64,000 nucleotides of DNA from Parvibaculum sp046297875 (GCF_046297875.1 NZ_JBKBHD010000001.1:124001-188000); one strand, 5' to 3'. Positions 1 through 8,658 are shown, counted from the stretch's first letter. The notes: generated by a model from the letters alone, not told the origin. Numbers and translations: made by a program.

Positions 1-537
1 CATCTTCTTGCCGTCATCGGCGCTGCCGCGATTTTCGCGGCGGCCGCCCTCCCCGCCTCCGCCCATGTCGTGCTCGATCAGGAGCAGGCCCCGGCGGGCA
101 GCTATTTCAAGGCGACTTTCCGCGTGCCGCATGGCTGCGACGGGTCGCCCACCACGTCCATCTCGATCGCCATTCCCGAAGGCGTGATCGCCGTGAAGCC
201 GCAGCCCAAGCATGGCTGGACGGTGAAGACCGAGAAAGCGGCCTACAAGAAGAGCTACATGCTCCACGGCAAGACCGTGACGGAGGGCGTCGTCCGCGTC
301 ACATGGGAAGGCGGCCCGCTCGCCGACGACATGTTCGACGAATTTGCCTTCATGACGAAGCTGCCGGACGACCCGGAGATCATGATGATCTTCTTCCCCG
401 TGGTGCAGAGCTGCGAAGAGGGTTCCATCGCCTGGGACCAGCTTCCCGTTCCCGGCTCCGGCGAGCGCCTGCCCCGCCCCGCACCCATGCTGCATCTCAC
501 GCATGGCGGCGAGGATGGCGGGCATCATCACCATTGA
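1..537 (+). CDS. DUF1775/YcnI-like periplasmic copper-binding protein, 5' end cut
   Basis: The reading frame is open from base 1 to a stop at 535-537, so the start lies before the window. The first 21 visible residues are the hydrophobic end of a signal peptide finishing in PASA, so signal peptidase would leave a mature protein starting HVVLDQ. In the DUF1775/YcnI family that new N-terminal histidine, with a downstream tryptophan, binds Cu(II); a tryptophan is present in KHGWTVK. The protein ends in an unusual His-rich tail, GGEDGGHHHH, a likely extra metal ligand. Family members usually sit beside copper chaperones or CopC/CopD genes, which would be upstream and out of view. The next gene is 52 bases downstream on the same strand. 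Family assignment is from sequence pattern; a copper role is inferred. Confidence 0.8.
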   Translation, partial: HLLAVIGAAAIFAAAALPASAHVVLDQEQAPAGSYFKATFRVPHGCDGSPTTSISIAIPEGVIAVKPQPKHGWTVKTEKAAYKKSYMLHGKTVTEGVVRVTWEGGPLADDMFDEFAFMTKLPDDPEIMMIFFPVVQSCEEGSIAWDQLPVPGSGERLPRPAPMLHLTHGGEDGGHHHH

Positions 538-561
538 TGCGCCGCGCCGCCCTGCTAGTCT

Positions 562-582
562 CTCCTGAACGAATGACAGGAG
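562..582 (+). promoter_or_regulatory. Possible hairpin covering the ribosome binding site of the next gene
   Basis: CTCCTG at 562-567 is an exact inverted repeat of CAGGAG at 577-582, separated by 9 bases. The right arm is part of the Shine-Dalgarno sequence CAGGAGGG before the ATG at 590. A 6-bp stem could partly hide the ribosome site. Anti-SD matches of this size also arise by chance. Confidence 0.25.
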
Positions 583-589
583 GGACGGC

Positions 590-1825
590 ATGGGCACGAC
601 GCTGCCGAAAAAAGGCACCGAATGGGGCAAGCTGAAAGGCGAGATGGAGGCGCGCGGCGCCCTTGACGTCAAATGGCGCGAAGGCAAGACCGCCGTCTAT
701 GTCTTCAATGCCGGGCCAGATGTCGCAGAGGTCCAGAAAGAGGCCTACACGATGTTCATGTCGGAAAATGGCCTTGGACCGATGGCCTTTCCGAGCCTGA
801 AGCAGATGGAGGACGAGGTCGTGTCGATGGGCCTCGGCCTGCTTCACGGACCCGAAGGCTCGGTGGGTAACATCACTTCCGGCGGCACCGACTCCATCAC
901 CATGGCCGTCAAGACGGCGCGCGATTATGCGCGCAAGGTGAAGGGCGTGACCGGGACCTGCAACATCGTCGCGCCCTGGTCGGCGCACCCCGCTTTCGAC
1001 AAGGCGGCGAAGGTCATGGAAGTCGAGATGCGCCGCGTCGCCTGCGCCGATCTCCTTGCCGATGTGGCTGCGATGGAAAAGGCGGCGGACGCCAACACCA
1101 TCATGATCGTGGGCTCCGCACCCTGCTTTCCCTATGGCCTCATCGATCCGATCGGGGCGCTCGGCGAGATGGCTGCGAAGCGCGGGCTCTGGCTCCATGT
1201 CGATGCCTGTGTCGGCGGCTATATCGCACCCTTCGTGCGGATGAATGGCGGCGACGTGCCGCCTTTCGATTTCGAGGTGCCGGGCGTCATGTCGATGTCG
1301 GCGGACCTCCACAAATACGGCTATTGCGCCAAGGGCGCCTCAACCGTTCTCTTCCGCTCGGAGGAACTGCGCGCCCACATGATCTTCGACTGCGCGGACT
1401 GGCCGGGGGGGCGCATGGTCACGCCGACACTTGCCGGCACGCGGCCGGGCGGCGCCATCGCCGCAGCCTGGGCGGTGATGAATTTTCTTGGCGAGGAAGG
1501 CTACCGCGCGAAGCACCGCCAAGTGACCGATGCCCGCGAGACGATCGAGGCGGGCGTGGCGAAGCTCGGCTTCCGCGTCCTCGGGCGTCCTCAGCTCGGC
1601 ATCGTCTCCTTCACCCATGACGAGGTGGACCCCTTCGCCATCTGGGGCAAGCTTTTCGAGCGCGGCTGGTTCACAAGTCTCACCACCGAGCCCAAGGGCC
1701 TCCACCTCATGCTCTCGCCCTTCCACAATTCCGTCACCGGCACCTATCTCGCCGATCTCGAATGGGCGCTAGGCGAAGTGAAGGCCGGAAACGAAGGCAA
1801 GAAGCGCGAGGCGCGGTATAGCTGA
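590..1825 (+). CDS. PLP-dependent decarboxylase, sphingosine-1-phosphate lyase-like
   Basis: A 411-residue fold-type I PLP enzyme of the group II decarboxylase class. The PLP-lysine region reads SADLHKYGYCAKG, which matches the DxHKYGYxxKG signature of sphingosine-1-phosphate lyases better than that of glutamate or aromatic amino acid decarboxylases. A glycine-rich GNITSGGTDS segment near residue 97 fits the phosphate-binding region, and the HVDACVGGY segment near 204 carries the Asp that contacts the PLP ring nitrogen. The ATG at 590 has a strong SD (AGGAGGG). S1P lyases cleave phosphorylated sphingoid bases to an aldehyde and phosphoethanolamine, but bacterial homologues can act on other amines or amino acids, so the substrate is unknown. 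No sphingolipid synthesis gene is in the window. A bidirectional terminator follows. Confidence 0.8.
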   Translation: MGTTLPKKGTEWGKLKGEMEARGALDVKWREGKTAVYVFNAGPDVAEVQKEAYTMFMSENGLGPMAFPSLKQMEDEVVSMGLGLLHGPEGSVGNITSGGTDSITMAVKTARDYARKVKGVTGTCNIVAPWSAHPAFDKAAKVMEVEMRRVACADLLADVAAMEKAADANTIMIVGSAPCFPYGLIDPIGALGEMAAKRGLWLHVDACVGGYIAPFVRMNGGDVPPFDFEVPGVMSMSADLHKYGYCAKGASTVLFRSEELRAHMIFDCADWPGGRMVTPTLAGTRPGGAIAAAWAVMNFLGEEGYRAKHRQVTDARETIEAGVAKLGFRVLGRPQLGIVSFTHDEVDPFAIWGKLFERGWFTSLTTEPKGLHLMLSPFHNSVTGTYLADLEWALGEVKAGNEGKKREARYS

Positions 1826-1835
1826 TCCGGATGAA

Positions 1836-1870
1836 TGAAACGCCTGCCCCTTCTCGAGGCAGGCGTTTCA
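1836..1870. terminator. Bidirectional Rho-independent terminator
   Basis: A perfect 13-bp inverted repeat (1836-1848 and 1858-1870, core AAACGCCTGCC / GGCAGGCGTTT) with a 9-base loop lies between the convergent decarboxylase and lipoprotein genes. The arm ends are A/T rich on both sides, giving a U-rich tail in either direction. Confidence 0.85.
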
Positions 1871-1890
1871 TTTACCAGCGCGAGACGCTG

Positions 1891-2088
1891 TCAGTTGCCG
1901 AACGCGTCGTCGATTTCGCGGCCCGCTTCTTCCGCCGGGCCCGGCTCGTCGAAGGCATCCCGGATCGACTCCGCCGCATCGTCGATTGCCTCGCCCGCCT
2001 GTTCGGCAGGGCCGGGCTCGTCGCAGGCGGCAAGGCCGCCCGCCAGCGGCAGAATGAGAGCGATACCGAAGAGTGTCTTGCGCAACAT
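1891..2088 (-). CDS. Small lipoprotein with a tandem repeat
   Basis: This 65-residue protein begins MLRKTLFG and has a short hydrophobic signal ending in the lipobox LAAC (Cys22), so it is probably lipid-anchored. The mature part is only 44 residues and consists of two copies of an acidic unit, DEPGPAEQAGEAIDDA and DEPGPAEEAGREIDDA, separated by ESIRDAF. The repeat has an amphipathic alternation that could form a coiled coil or helical hairpin. The ATG at 2086-2088 is preceded on its strand by CGGAGA, which fixes this start over longer upstream reading. It ends 20 bases from the bidirectional terminator. No named family is recognised. A cell-envelope stress or structural role is possible but not shown. 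Confidence 0.75.
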   Translation of the reverse strand: MLRKTLFGIALILPLAGGLAACDEPGPAEQAGEAIDDAAESIRDAFDEPGPAEEAGREIDDAFGN

Positions 2089-2305
2089 CAGCTGTCTCCG
2101 TCTGTGGTGACTGAATGCCGGGTTTATTGCCGCCCGGCCGGTTGCCATGTTGAACGCGCGGCTCCGGGCCCGGTTCCATACGCAGGTGCAGCCATGCCGC
2201 AGCGGAAAGCATCGAATACGGAGCGCCCCTCCGTGAATCCGGTTTGCGGTTGCCCGGCGCCTGCTACACTCGCCCGCAAAACAACTGTCACCTGGGGAGG
2301 AGACG

Positions 2306-3856
2306 ATGTCTGGAGCGATGATCAGGTCCGGCGCGCGCGCCGAGGAAATCACGGCAATCGGTTTGCGGGCGGCGCGGGCGGCGAGCGGTTTCAAGTCGCT
2401 CGGCATCGGCGCGGGCGATGTCGTCGCCGTCTATCTCAGGAACGACTTTCCATTCTTCGAAGCGTCCGTCGCCGCCGGTCTCGTCGGTGCCTATTCGACG
2501 CCCGTCAACTGGCACAATTCGCCGGATGAAGCGCGCTACATCTTCGAGAATTCCGGTGCCAAGGCCATCGTCATCCATGCCGATCTCCTGCGCGGCATCG
2601 AACAGGCGATCCCGAAGGATGTACCGGTCTTCATGGTGCCGACGCCGCCGGAAATCATGTCTGCCTACGGAATATCTGCGGAAGCGGCCAGGGCGCCCGC
2701 GGGCACGGTGGACTGGAGCGAATGGATCTCGAAGTTCCAGCCCATCAAGGCAGGCCCCGCCGAGCCCCCCGGCTCGATGATCTATACGTCGGGCACGACC
2801 GGCCATCCGAAGGGCGTTCGCCGCGCCGCGCCGACGGCGGAGCAGGCAGTTGCCTGGGCAAGCATCATCGGCAAGGTAATGGGCTTCAATGCCGAGCATG
2901 GCGAACCGCATGAAATGGTCACTGTCGTCACCGGGCCGATGTATCACTCCGCACCCAATGCCTATGGCCTGTTCGGCTTCCGCGTCGGCGCCAATGTGAT
3001 CCTGCAGCCGCGTTTCGATCCGGAAGAACTTCTGCAGATGATCGAGAAGCACAAGGTCACGCATCTTCACATGGTGCCGACCATGTTCGTGCGGCTTTTG
3101 AAGCTGCCGGAGGAGGTGAAGAAGAAATACGATCTCTCCTCGCTCCGCTTCGTCGTTCACGCGGCGGCACCCTGCCCGGTTCACGTCAAGCAGGCAATGA
3201 TCGAGTGGTGGGGGCCCGTCATCAACGAATATTACGGCGGGACGGAAACCGGCGCCGTCGTCTTCTGCAACTCGCAGGAATATCTCGCCCATCCCGGCAC
3301 CGTCGGCAAGGCAGTCGACGGCGCGAAGGTCATGGTGATCGACGGGAACGGCAAGGAGCTCTCGCGCGGCGCGACGGGCGAAGTCGTCTGCCGCACCTCG
3401 ACCATTCCCGACTTCACCTATCATGGCGACGACGAAAAACGCCGCCGCGCCGAAAAGGCGGGCCTGATCTCGCTCGGCGATATCGGCTATCTCGACGAGG
3501 ACGGCTTTCTCTATCTCTGCGACCGCGCCAAGGACATGGTGATCTCTGGCGGCGTGAACATCTATCCGGCCGAGATCGAGGCCGAGCTTCACAAGATGCC
3601 GGGCGTCGGCGACTGCGCTGTGTTCGGCATCCCGGATGAGGAATTCGGCGAATCCCTCTGCGCCATCGTTCAGCCGCAACCGGGGGCGAGCCTGTCGGAG
3701 ACAGACGTCAAAGCCTTCCTGCGGGGCAAGGTGGCCGGCTACAAGGTGCCGAAAAAGGTGGAGTTCAAGACCGATCTGCCGCGAGAGGATTCCGGCAAGA
3801 TCTTCAAGCGGAAGCTCCGCGAGCCCTATTGGGAGGCGGCCGGGCGGCAAATCTGA
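2306..3856 (+). CDS. Acyl-CoA synthetase (AMP-forming)
   Basis: A 516-residue ANL-superfamily ligase that activates a carboxylic acid through an acyl-adenylate to its CoA thioester. Visible motifs are the P-loop-like A3 motif YTSGTTGHPKGV (about residue 158), the A5 motif YYGGTETGAV (about 311), the A7/A8 hinge region GDIGYLDEDG and DRAKDMVISGGVNIYPAEIE (about 393-425), and the A10 region PREDSGKIFKRKL with the catalytic lysine near the C-terminus. The ATG at 2306 follows the very good SD GGGGAGGAG. Overall resemblance is to the fatty-acid or bile-acid CoA ligases of Actinobacteria and Alphaproteobacteria; the chain length of the substrate cannot be told. It stands alone between a terminator and a regulated promoter. 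Confidence 0.88.
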   Translation: MSGAMIRSGARAEEITAIGLRAARAASGFKSLGIGAGDVVAVYLRNDFPFFEASVAAGLVGAYSTPVNWHNSPDEARYIFENSGAKAIVIHADLLRGIEQAIPKDVPVFMVPTPPEIMSAYGISAEAARAPAGTVDWSEWISKFQPIKAGPAEPPGSMIYTSGTTGHPKGVRRAAPTAEQAVAWASIIGKVMGFNAEHGEPHEMVTVVTGPMYHSAPNAYGLFGFRVGANVILQPRFDPEELLQMIEKHKVTHLHMVPTMFVRLLKLPEEVKKKYDLSSLRFVVHAAAPCPVHVKQAMIEWWGPVINEYYGGTETGAVVFCNSQEYLAHPGTVGKAVDGAKVMVIDGNGKELSRGATGEVVCRTSTIPDFTYHGDDEKRRRAEKAGLISLGDIGYLDEDGFLYLCDRAKDMVISGGVNIYPAEIEAELHKMPGVGDCAVFGIPDEEFGESLCAIVQPQPGASLSETDVKAFLRGKVAGYKVPKKVEFKTDLPREDSGKIFKRKLREPYWEAAGRQI

Positions 3857-3875
3857 GGCCTTCCCATCCCAAATT

Positions 3876-3935
3876 TATGCTGCGTCGCAAAATATTTTTA
3901 AACTGACATCTTGTCAGTTTGTGCAACGCAGCATA
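3876..3935. promoter_or_regulatory. Nested inverted repeats, probable double operator
   Basis: Two palindromes share one centre. The inner one is exact: AAACTGACA (3900-3908), TCT, TGTCAGTTT (3912-3920). The outer arms, TATGCTGCGTCGCA (3876-3889) and TGCAACGCAGCATA (3922-3935), pair at 13 of 14 positions. Each outer arm also holds a CTGC-N3-GCAG-like element with one mismatch (CTGCGTCGCAA and GTGCAACGCAG), which resembles the TGC-rich sites reported for the PHB regulator PhaR. A sigma70-like promoter lies inside, so a bound regulator would block it. Symmetry is seen directly; the regulator is unknown. Confidence 0.6.
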
Positions 3936-3939
3936 CTCT
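3911..3939 (+). promoter_or_regulatory. Sigma70-like promoter for the 73-residue gene
   Basis: TTGTCA at 3911-3916 and TACTCT at 3934-3939 are separated by exactly 17 bases and lead towards the gene at 4041. The -35 lies in the inner palindrome and the -10 overlaps the end of the outer one. Predicted start of transcription is near 3946, giving a leader of about 95 bases. Confidence 0.5.
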
Positions 3940-3959
3940 ATTCTCACCAGATGCAAGAA

Positions 3960-3988
3960 CCGCCTTCAGGCGGCATCCCCGAAAGGGG
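3960..3988 (+). promoter_or_regulatory. Structured 5' leader: two consecutive hairpins
   Basis: CCGCC-TTCA-GGCGG (3960-3973) is followed after 3 bases by CCCC-GAAA-GGGG (3977-3988), the second capped by a GNRA-type tetraloop. Both would be in the untranslated leader of the gene at 4041. No U-run follows, so they are not a terminator. I do not recognise a known riboswitch class. Confidence 0.4.
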
Positions 3989-4040
3989 TGGAAACGGACG
4001 GGCCGGGCTCTCAGTCACTCGTAGTATTTGAGGTAGCCCC

Positions 4041-4262
4041 ATGACTTCCGCTCAGCATCTCGCCTCCCATGTCGCGGCGCATACGAGGTCTCTTGGCGCC
4101 GATATCCCCGCACTCCTCCGCCGGGTTCCGGCCGCTTTCCGCGCGCTGATTGCGCGTGGCGCCGCCACTTTCCACGCCGACGATGCCTTCGCCGCGGCTA
4201 GCTATACGGTCATCTCGCTTTATGCGGCGGGCCTCGTCGTCCATATCGCGACCAGCTACTGA
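4041..4262 (+). CDS. Small hypothetical protein with one probable membrane span
   Basis: A 73-residue protein whose ATG at 4041 follows GAGGT at a proper distance. The N-terminal 45 residues are basic and alanine-rich, with helix-forming stretches such as LLRRVPAAFRALI. The C-terminus holds one hydrophobic segment (about 50-69, AASYTVISLYAAGLVVHI) that could span or lie on the membrane. It has its own promoter with nested operators and a structured leader, and is closed by a strong terminator at 4285, so it is a single-gene transcription unit. The size and layout resemble small surface or stress proteins. I recognise no family. The combination of tight regulation and terminator argues that it is a real gene. 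Confidence 0.6.
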   Translation: MTSAQHLASHVAAHTRSLGADIPALLRRVPAAFRALIARGAATFHADDAFAAASYTVISLYAAGLVVHIATSY

Positions 4263-4284
4263 ACGGCCAATTTCCCGGCTTTTC

Positions 4285-4318
4285 GAGGCGCAGCGGCCCG
4301 GCCGCCGCGCCTCTTTTT
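4285..4318 (+). terminator. Rho-independent terminator
   Basis: GAGGCGC (4285-4291) pairs with GCGCCTC (4307-4313), followed inside by one mismatch and a further 5-bp stem, with a 3-base loop; five T residues follow at 4314-4318. It closes the 73-residue gene. Confidence 0.85.
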
Positions 4319-4333
4319 GCACTCAGCCTCTGC

Positions 4334-4363
4334 TTGCGCTGCGTAAAGGCGATTCCATATAAT
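4334..4363 (+). promoter_or_regulatory. Promoter of the MarR gene
   Basis: A perfect -10, TATAAT (4358-4363), is preceded at 18 bases by TTGCGC (4334-4339). Transcription would begin near 4370, only about 40 bases before the ATG at 4413. Confidence 0.55.
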
Positions 4364-4377
4364 GAGTAACCCTTATT

Positions 4378-4412
4378 AAGTGTGTGACACTTCAGTTTTG
4401 AAACGGTTTCAA
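4378..4412 (+). promoter_or_regulatory. Two palindromes before the MarR start codon, probable autoregulatory sites
   Basis: AAGTGT-GTG-ACACTT (4378-4392) and TTGAAAC-G-GTTTCAA (4398-4412) are both exact. The second abuts the ATG at 4413. Sites of this size downstream of a -10 are typical for MarR-family self-repression; binding is inferred. The second palindrome occupies the place where an SD would be expected, and none is visible. Confidence 0.5.
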
Positions 4413-4892
4413 ATGTCCACCAATCAGAACCCTGAACGCAGCACGGGATTCCTGCTGCGCGACAATTCCCGCTTCATGAAAGCCGCCTTCAACGAACGCG
4501 TCAGCGGTCTCACCCAGGCGCAATGGGGCGCGCTCGCCCACCTGTCCCGCCATCAAGGGCTCAATCAGGTCGGCCTTGCCGATCTTCTCGAAGTGCAGCC
4601 GATCACCGTTGCCCGCCTCATCGACAAGCTGGTGGCACTTGGCGTAGTGGAGCGCCGGCCGGACCCGAATGACCGCCGCGCCCAGCAGCTCTTCCTCACC
4701 GGCAAGGCCCAGCCCCTGCTCGATCAGATGTGGGAAGCGGGCGACGAAATCCTCGATCACGCCTATGCCGGCTTCACCGAGGAAGAGCGCATGCAGTGCG
4801 TCGAAATGCTGGTGCGGATGCGCAACAATCTCGCGCGCCTGGCGCAAGGCGGCACCCGCAGCCGTCTCGCACAGCTGCAAAAGGCAAGCTGA
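4413..4892 (+). CDS. MarR-family transcriptional regulator
   Basis: A 159-residue winged-helix protein. The HTH lies in LNQVGLADLLEVQPITVARLIDKL (about 48-71), followed by the wing with the MarR hallmark DPNDRRAQQLFLT (D-x-R-R). Flanking helices form the dimer interface. Start choice: ATG 4413 gives the usual family length, while an in-frame GTG at 4380 would add 11 residues and place the palindromes inside the coding region; neither start has a clear SD. The gene has its own promoter and is followed by an MBL hydrolase after 61 bases, with which it may be co-transcribed. Ligand unknown; phenolic or acyl-CoA ligands are common in the family. Confidence 0.85.
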   Translation: MSTNQNPERSTGFLLRDNSRFMKAAFNERVSGLTQAQWGALAHLSRHQGLNQVGLADLLEVQPITVARLIDKLVALGVVERRPDPNDRRAQQLFLTGKAQPLLDQMWEAGDEILDHAYAGFTEEERMQCVEMLVRMRNNLARLAQGGTRSRLAQLQKAS

Positions 4893-4953
4893 CCCGCCGC
4901 CTGTTGCAGCGGCCGCCCGAAGGGTCCAATCTGCGCCCAAACGGGAGGCCCCC

Positions 4954-5859
4954 ATGGCAGTTCAGATTCCTTATGTGCGTGAGATCGAGTTCGAATATGG
5001 CGATTGCGACGAAGTCTCGCCGCTGATCCGGCGCGTCGTCGCGAAAAACCCTTCGGCCTTCACCTACAAGGGCACCGGCACCTATATCATCGGCCATGGC
5101 GACGTGGCGGTGATCGATCCGGGCCCGCTCCTCAACGGGCATGTCGAGGCGCTGCTGCGCGCGCTCGAGGGCGAAACCGTCAGCCATATCCTCATTACGC
5201 ATACGCATAGCGATCACTCGCCGGCCGCAAAGCCGCTCAAGGCGCTCACCGGCGCCGAGACCTACGGCTTCGGGCCGCATGGTTCCGGCCAGCAGGGAAG
5301 CGACGATGTGCAGGTCGAGGAAGACGGCGACATGGATTTCGTGCCCGACGTGGAAGTCGGGCACGGCGACATCATCGAGGGCGATGGCTGGACGATCGAA
5401 TGCGTCTACACGCCCGGCCACACTTCGAACCATATGTGCTTCGCGCTACAGGAAGAGAAGGCGCTCTTCACCGGCGATCACGTCATGGGCTGGTCGACAA
5501 GCATCGTCAGCCCGCCCGACGGCAATATGGAGCAGTACATGGCCTCGCTCCATCTGCTGCTGACACGCGACGATGAAATCTACTGGCCGACGCATGGCCC
5601 CGCGATCACCGACCCGAAGCCCTTCGTGCGCTCCTTCATCGCGCACCGCGAAGACCGCGAGCGCCAGATCATGGAGCAGCTTGCCACCGGCCGCACGCGC
5701 ATCGAGGAGATGGTGCCCCTCATGTATGCGGCGGTGGACAAGAAGCTCTATCCGGCGGCGGCGCGCTCGGTACTCGCCCATATGGAGCATCTGGTCGCCC
5801 GCGGCGTGGTGCGCACGGATGGGCGCCCCACGCTTTCGAGCGATTACAGGCTGGCATAG
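4954..5859 (+). CDS. Metallo-beta-lactamase-fold hydrolase (LACTB2-like)
   Basis: A 301-residue MBL-fold protein. The zinc motif THTHSDHSP is near residue 85, the next histidine ligand is in YTPGHTSNH (about 155) and the bridging aspartate in FTGDHVMGW (about 175); a C-terminal winged-helix-like tail (LATGRTRIEEMVPLMY onward) is as in human LACTB2-type proteins. These hydrolyse esters, thioesters or single-stranded RNA; the substrate here is not determined. The ATG at 4954 follows GGGAGG; longer in-frame starts overlap the MarR gene and are unlikely. It lies 61 bases after the MarR gene and may be its regulatory target. Confidence 0.85.
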   Translation: MAVQIPYVREIEFEYGDCDEVSPLIRRVVAKNPSAFTYKGTGTYIIGHGDVAVIDPGPLLNGHVEALLRALEGETVSHILITHTHSDHSPAAKPLKALTGAETYGFGPHGSGQQGSDDVQVEEDGDMDFVPDVEVGHGDIIEGDGWTIECVYTPGHTSNHMCFALQEEKALFTGDHVMGWSTSIVSPPDGNMEQYMASLHLLLTRDDEIYWPTHGPAITDPKPFVRSFIAHREDRERQIMEQLATGRTRIEEMVPLMYAAVDKKLYPAAARSVLAHMEHLVARGVVRTDGRPTLSSDYRLA

Positions 5860-5872
5860 ACGAAAAAGAAAT

Positions 5873-5998
5873 TGTCATTGCCGGGCTTGACCCGGCAATC
5901 CAGCAGGTGCGGAACGCGCCGTCTCTCTTCGCATGAATCTTCTGTTCGCGTGCATCGCGCATGTAACTCTGGACCTCCGGGTCAAGCCGGGGGTGACA
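5873..5998. repeat. Palindromic REP/MITE-like repeat, copy 1
   Basis: The 126-bp element starts TGTCATTGCCGGGCTTGAC and ends with its imperfect reverse complement, CCGGGTCAAGCC...GGTGACA. Each end can also fold on itself (CCGGGCTTGACCCGG). It sits between two convergent genes, replacing an ordinary terminator. A related element is at 10595. Repeats of this form are common in alphaproteobacterial intergenic regions. Confidence 0.75.
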
Positions 5999-6025
5999 GT
6001 AAAGAACGATGGATGAGATAGCCCC

Positions 6026-6772
6026 CTACCCCGCTTCCCCGAGCTTCACTTTCAGCGCATGGAGATAGGTGCGGATGCGGTTGGCATTGGCGCCGAGGTC
6101 ACTTTCGCCGACACGCGAGACGGAGCGCACATCGACAGCCGCGCCTTCCGCCGTTTCGGTTATGCGGATTGCCACGTCGTCCCTGAAGTTCATCACGCGC
6201 GTCACTGCCACGGCCTCGATCGTGCCGCGCGCCGGATCGGCCGCAAGTATCTCCCAGCCCTGCGCCTTTGCCGTTTCGAGCGCCGTCTCGAAGATCTTGC
6301 CCGGATGTCCGCTCACATTGAGTGTGGCGAGATCGGGATAGGCCTGCCGCTGCAACTCGGCGAGATCGGGCGATGTACGGTCGAGCGGGTTCGAGCTTTC
6401 ACCGCGCGCCGCAACCGCCGCCTCGAAGGCTGGAGGACTGTCGAGATCGGTCGTGATGTCGTGGATGCGCGGCACCTTTGCGCCCACCATGATCGCCTGT
6501 ACCACGGGCGCTGCAACGAGTACGCCGAGCACAAGACCGGCAATCGCCGTCCTGAGGCCGGTGCGGCTGGTCACGAAAGTCAGGATCACACCCGCCGCCG
6601 ACACGACGACGGCAATGATGCCGATCAGCGCCGCCAGCGCCATACCACGCACGGCAATGCCGAAATGCACAAGCTCCAGCCGGTTGCCGAGAATGGAAAG
6701 CACCAGCACCGCCAGCGCAACGACACCCAGCCACAATCCGGCGCTCGCGAAGCGCGATTTGCCATCACTCAT
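6026..6772 (-). CDS. DUF1499 family membrane protein
   Basis: A 248-residue protein with three hydrophobic segments in the first 110 residues (about 14-32, 42-66 and 74-97) followed by a soluble DUF1499 domain from about 110 to the end. Family-like features include TDLDSPPAFEAA near 107, the YPDLATL segment near 145, and a C-terminal region in which VDVRSVSRVGESDLGANANRIR matches the conserved SRVG-S-D-G-NA-RI pattern of DUF1499. The start at 6770-6772 has AGGGGGA upstream on its strand; a longer start would add 18 residues without an SD. Function of DUF1499 is not established. It ends close to the palindromic repeat. Confidence 0.8.
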   Translation of the reverse strand: MSDGKSRFASAGLWLGVVALAVLVLSILGNRLELVHFGIAVRGMALAALIGIIAVVVSAAGVILTFVTSRTGLRTAIAGLVLGVLVAAPVVQAIMVGAKVPRIHDITTDLDSPPAFEAAVAARGESSNPLDRTSPDLAELQRQAYPDLATLNVSGHPGKIFETALETAKAQGWEILAADPARGTIEAVAVTRVMNFRDDVAIRITETAEGAAVDVRSVSRVGESDLGANANRIRTYLHALKVKLGEAG

Positions 6773-6834
6773 CGAAATCGTCCCCCTGTTGGTCTCTGCC
6801 GCCGCAATGGCGGCGGAGCCTCGCACTCATGCGA

Positions 6835-8481
<1,647 letters not shown>

Positions 8482-8658
8482 CCTTCCCCTTGTGTCTGAC
8501 GCCGGGGTTTCCCGGCTTTTTCCCGTTTTGCGGGCAGTCTAGCGGCGAAGCCGGGGGCGGACAACGCTCGCTTCTGGGCCGCAGTCGGAATCCTTGCCTC
8601 GGGCAGCGGCACCCCCTCTAATGGGGGCAAAGAACAGCAAAAAGGCAGGGGGCCACCC

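Noticed and set aside
5720..5962. 80-codon minus frame through the palindromic repeat
   Set aside because: Sequence such as CWIAGSSPAMT is a common translation of this repeat family, not a gene.
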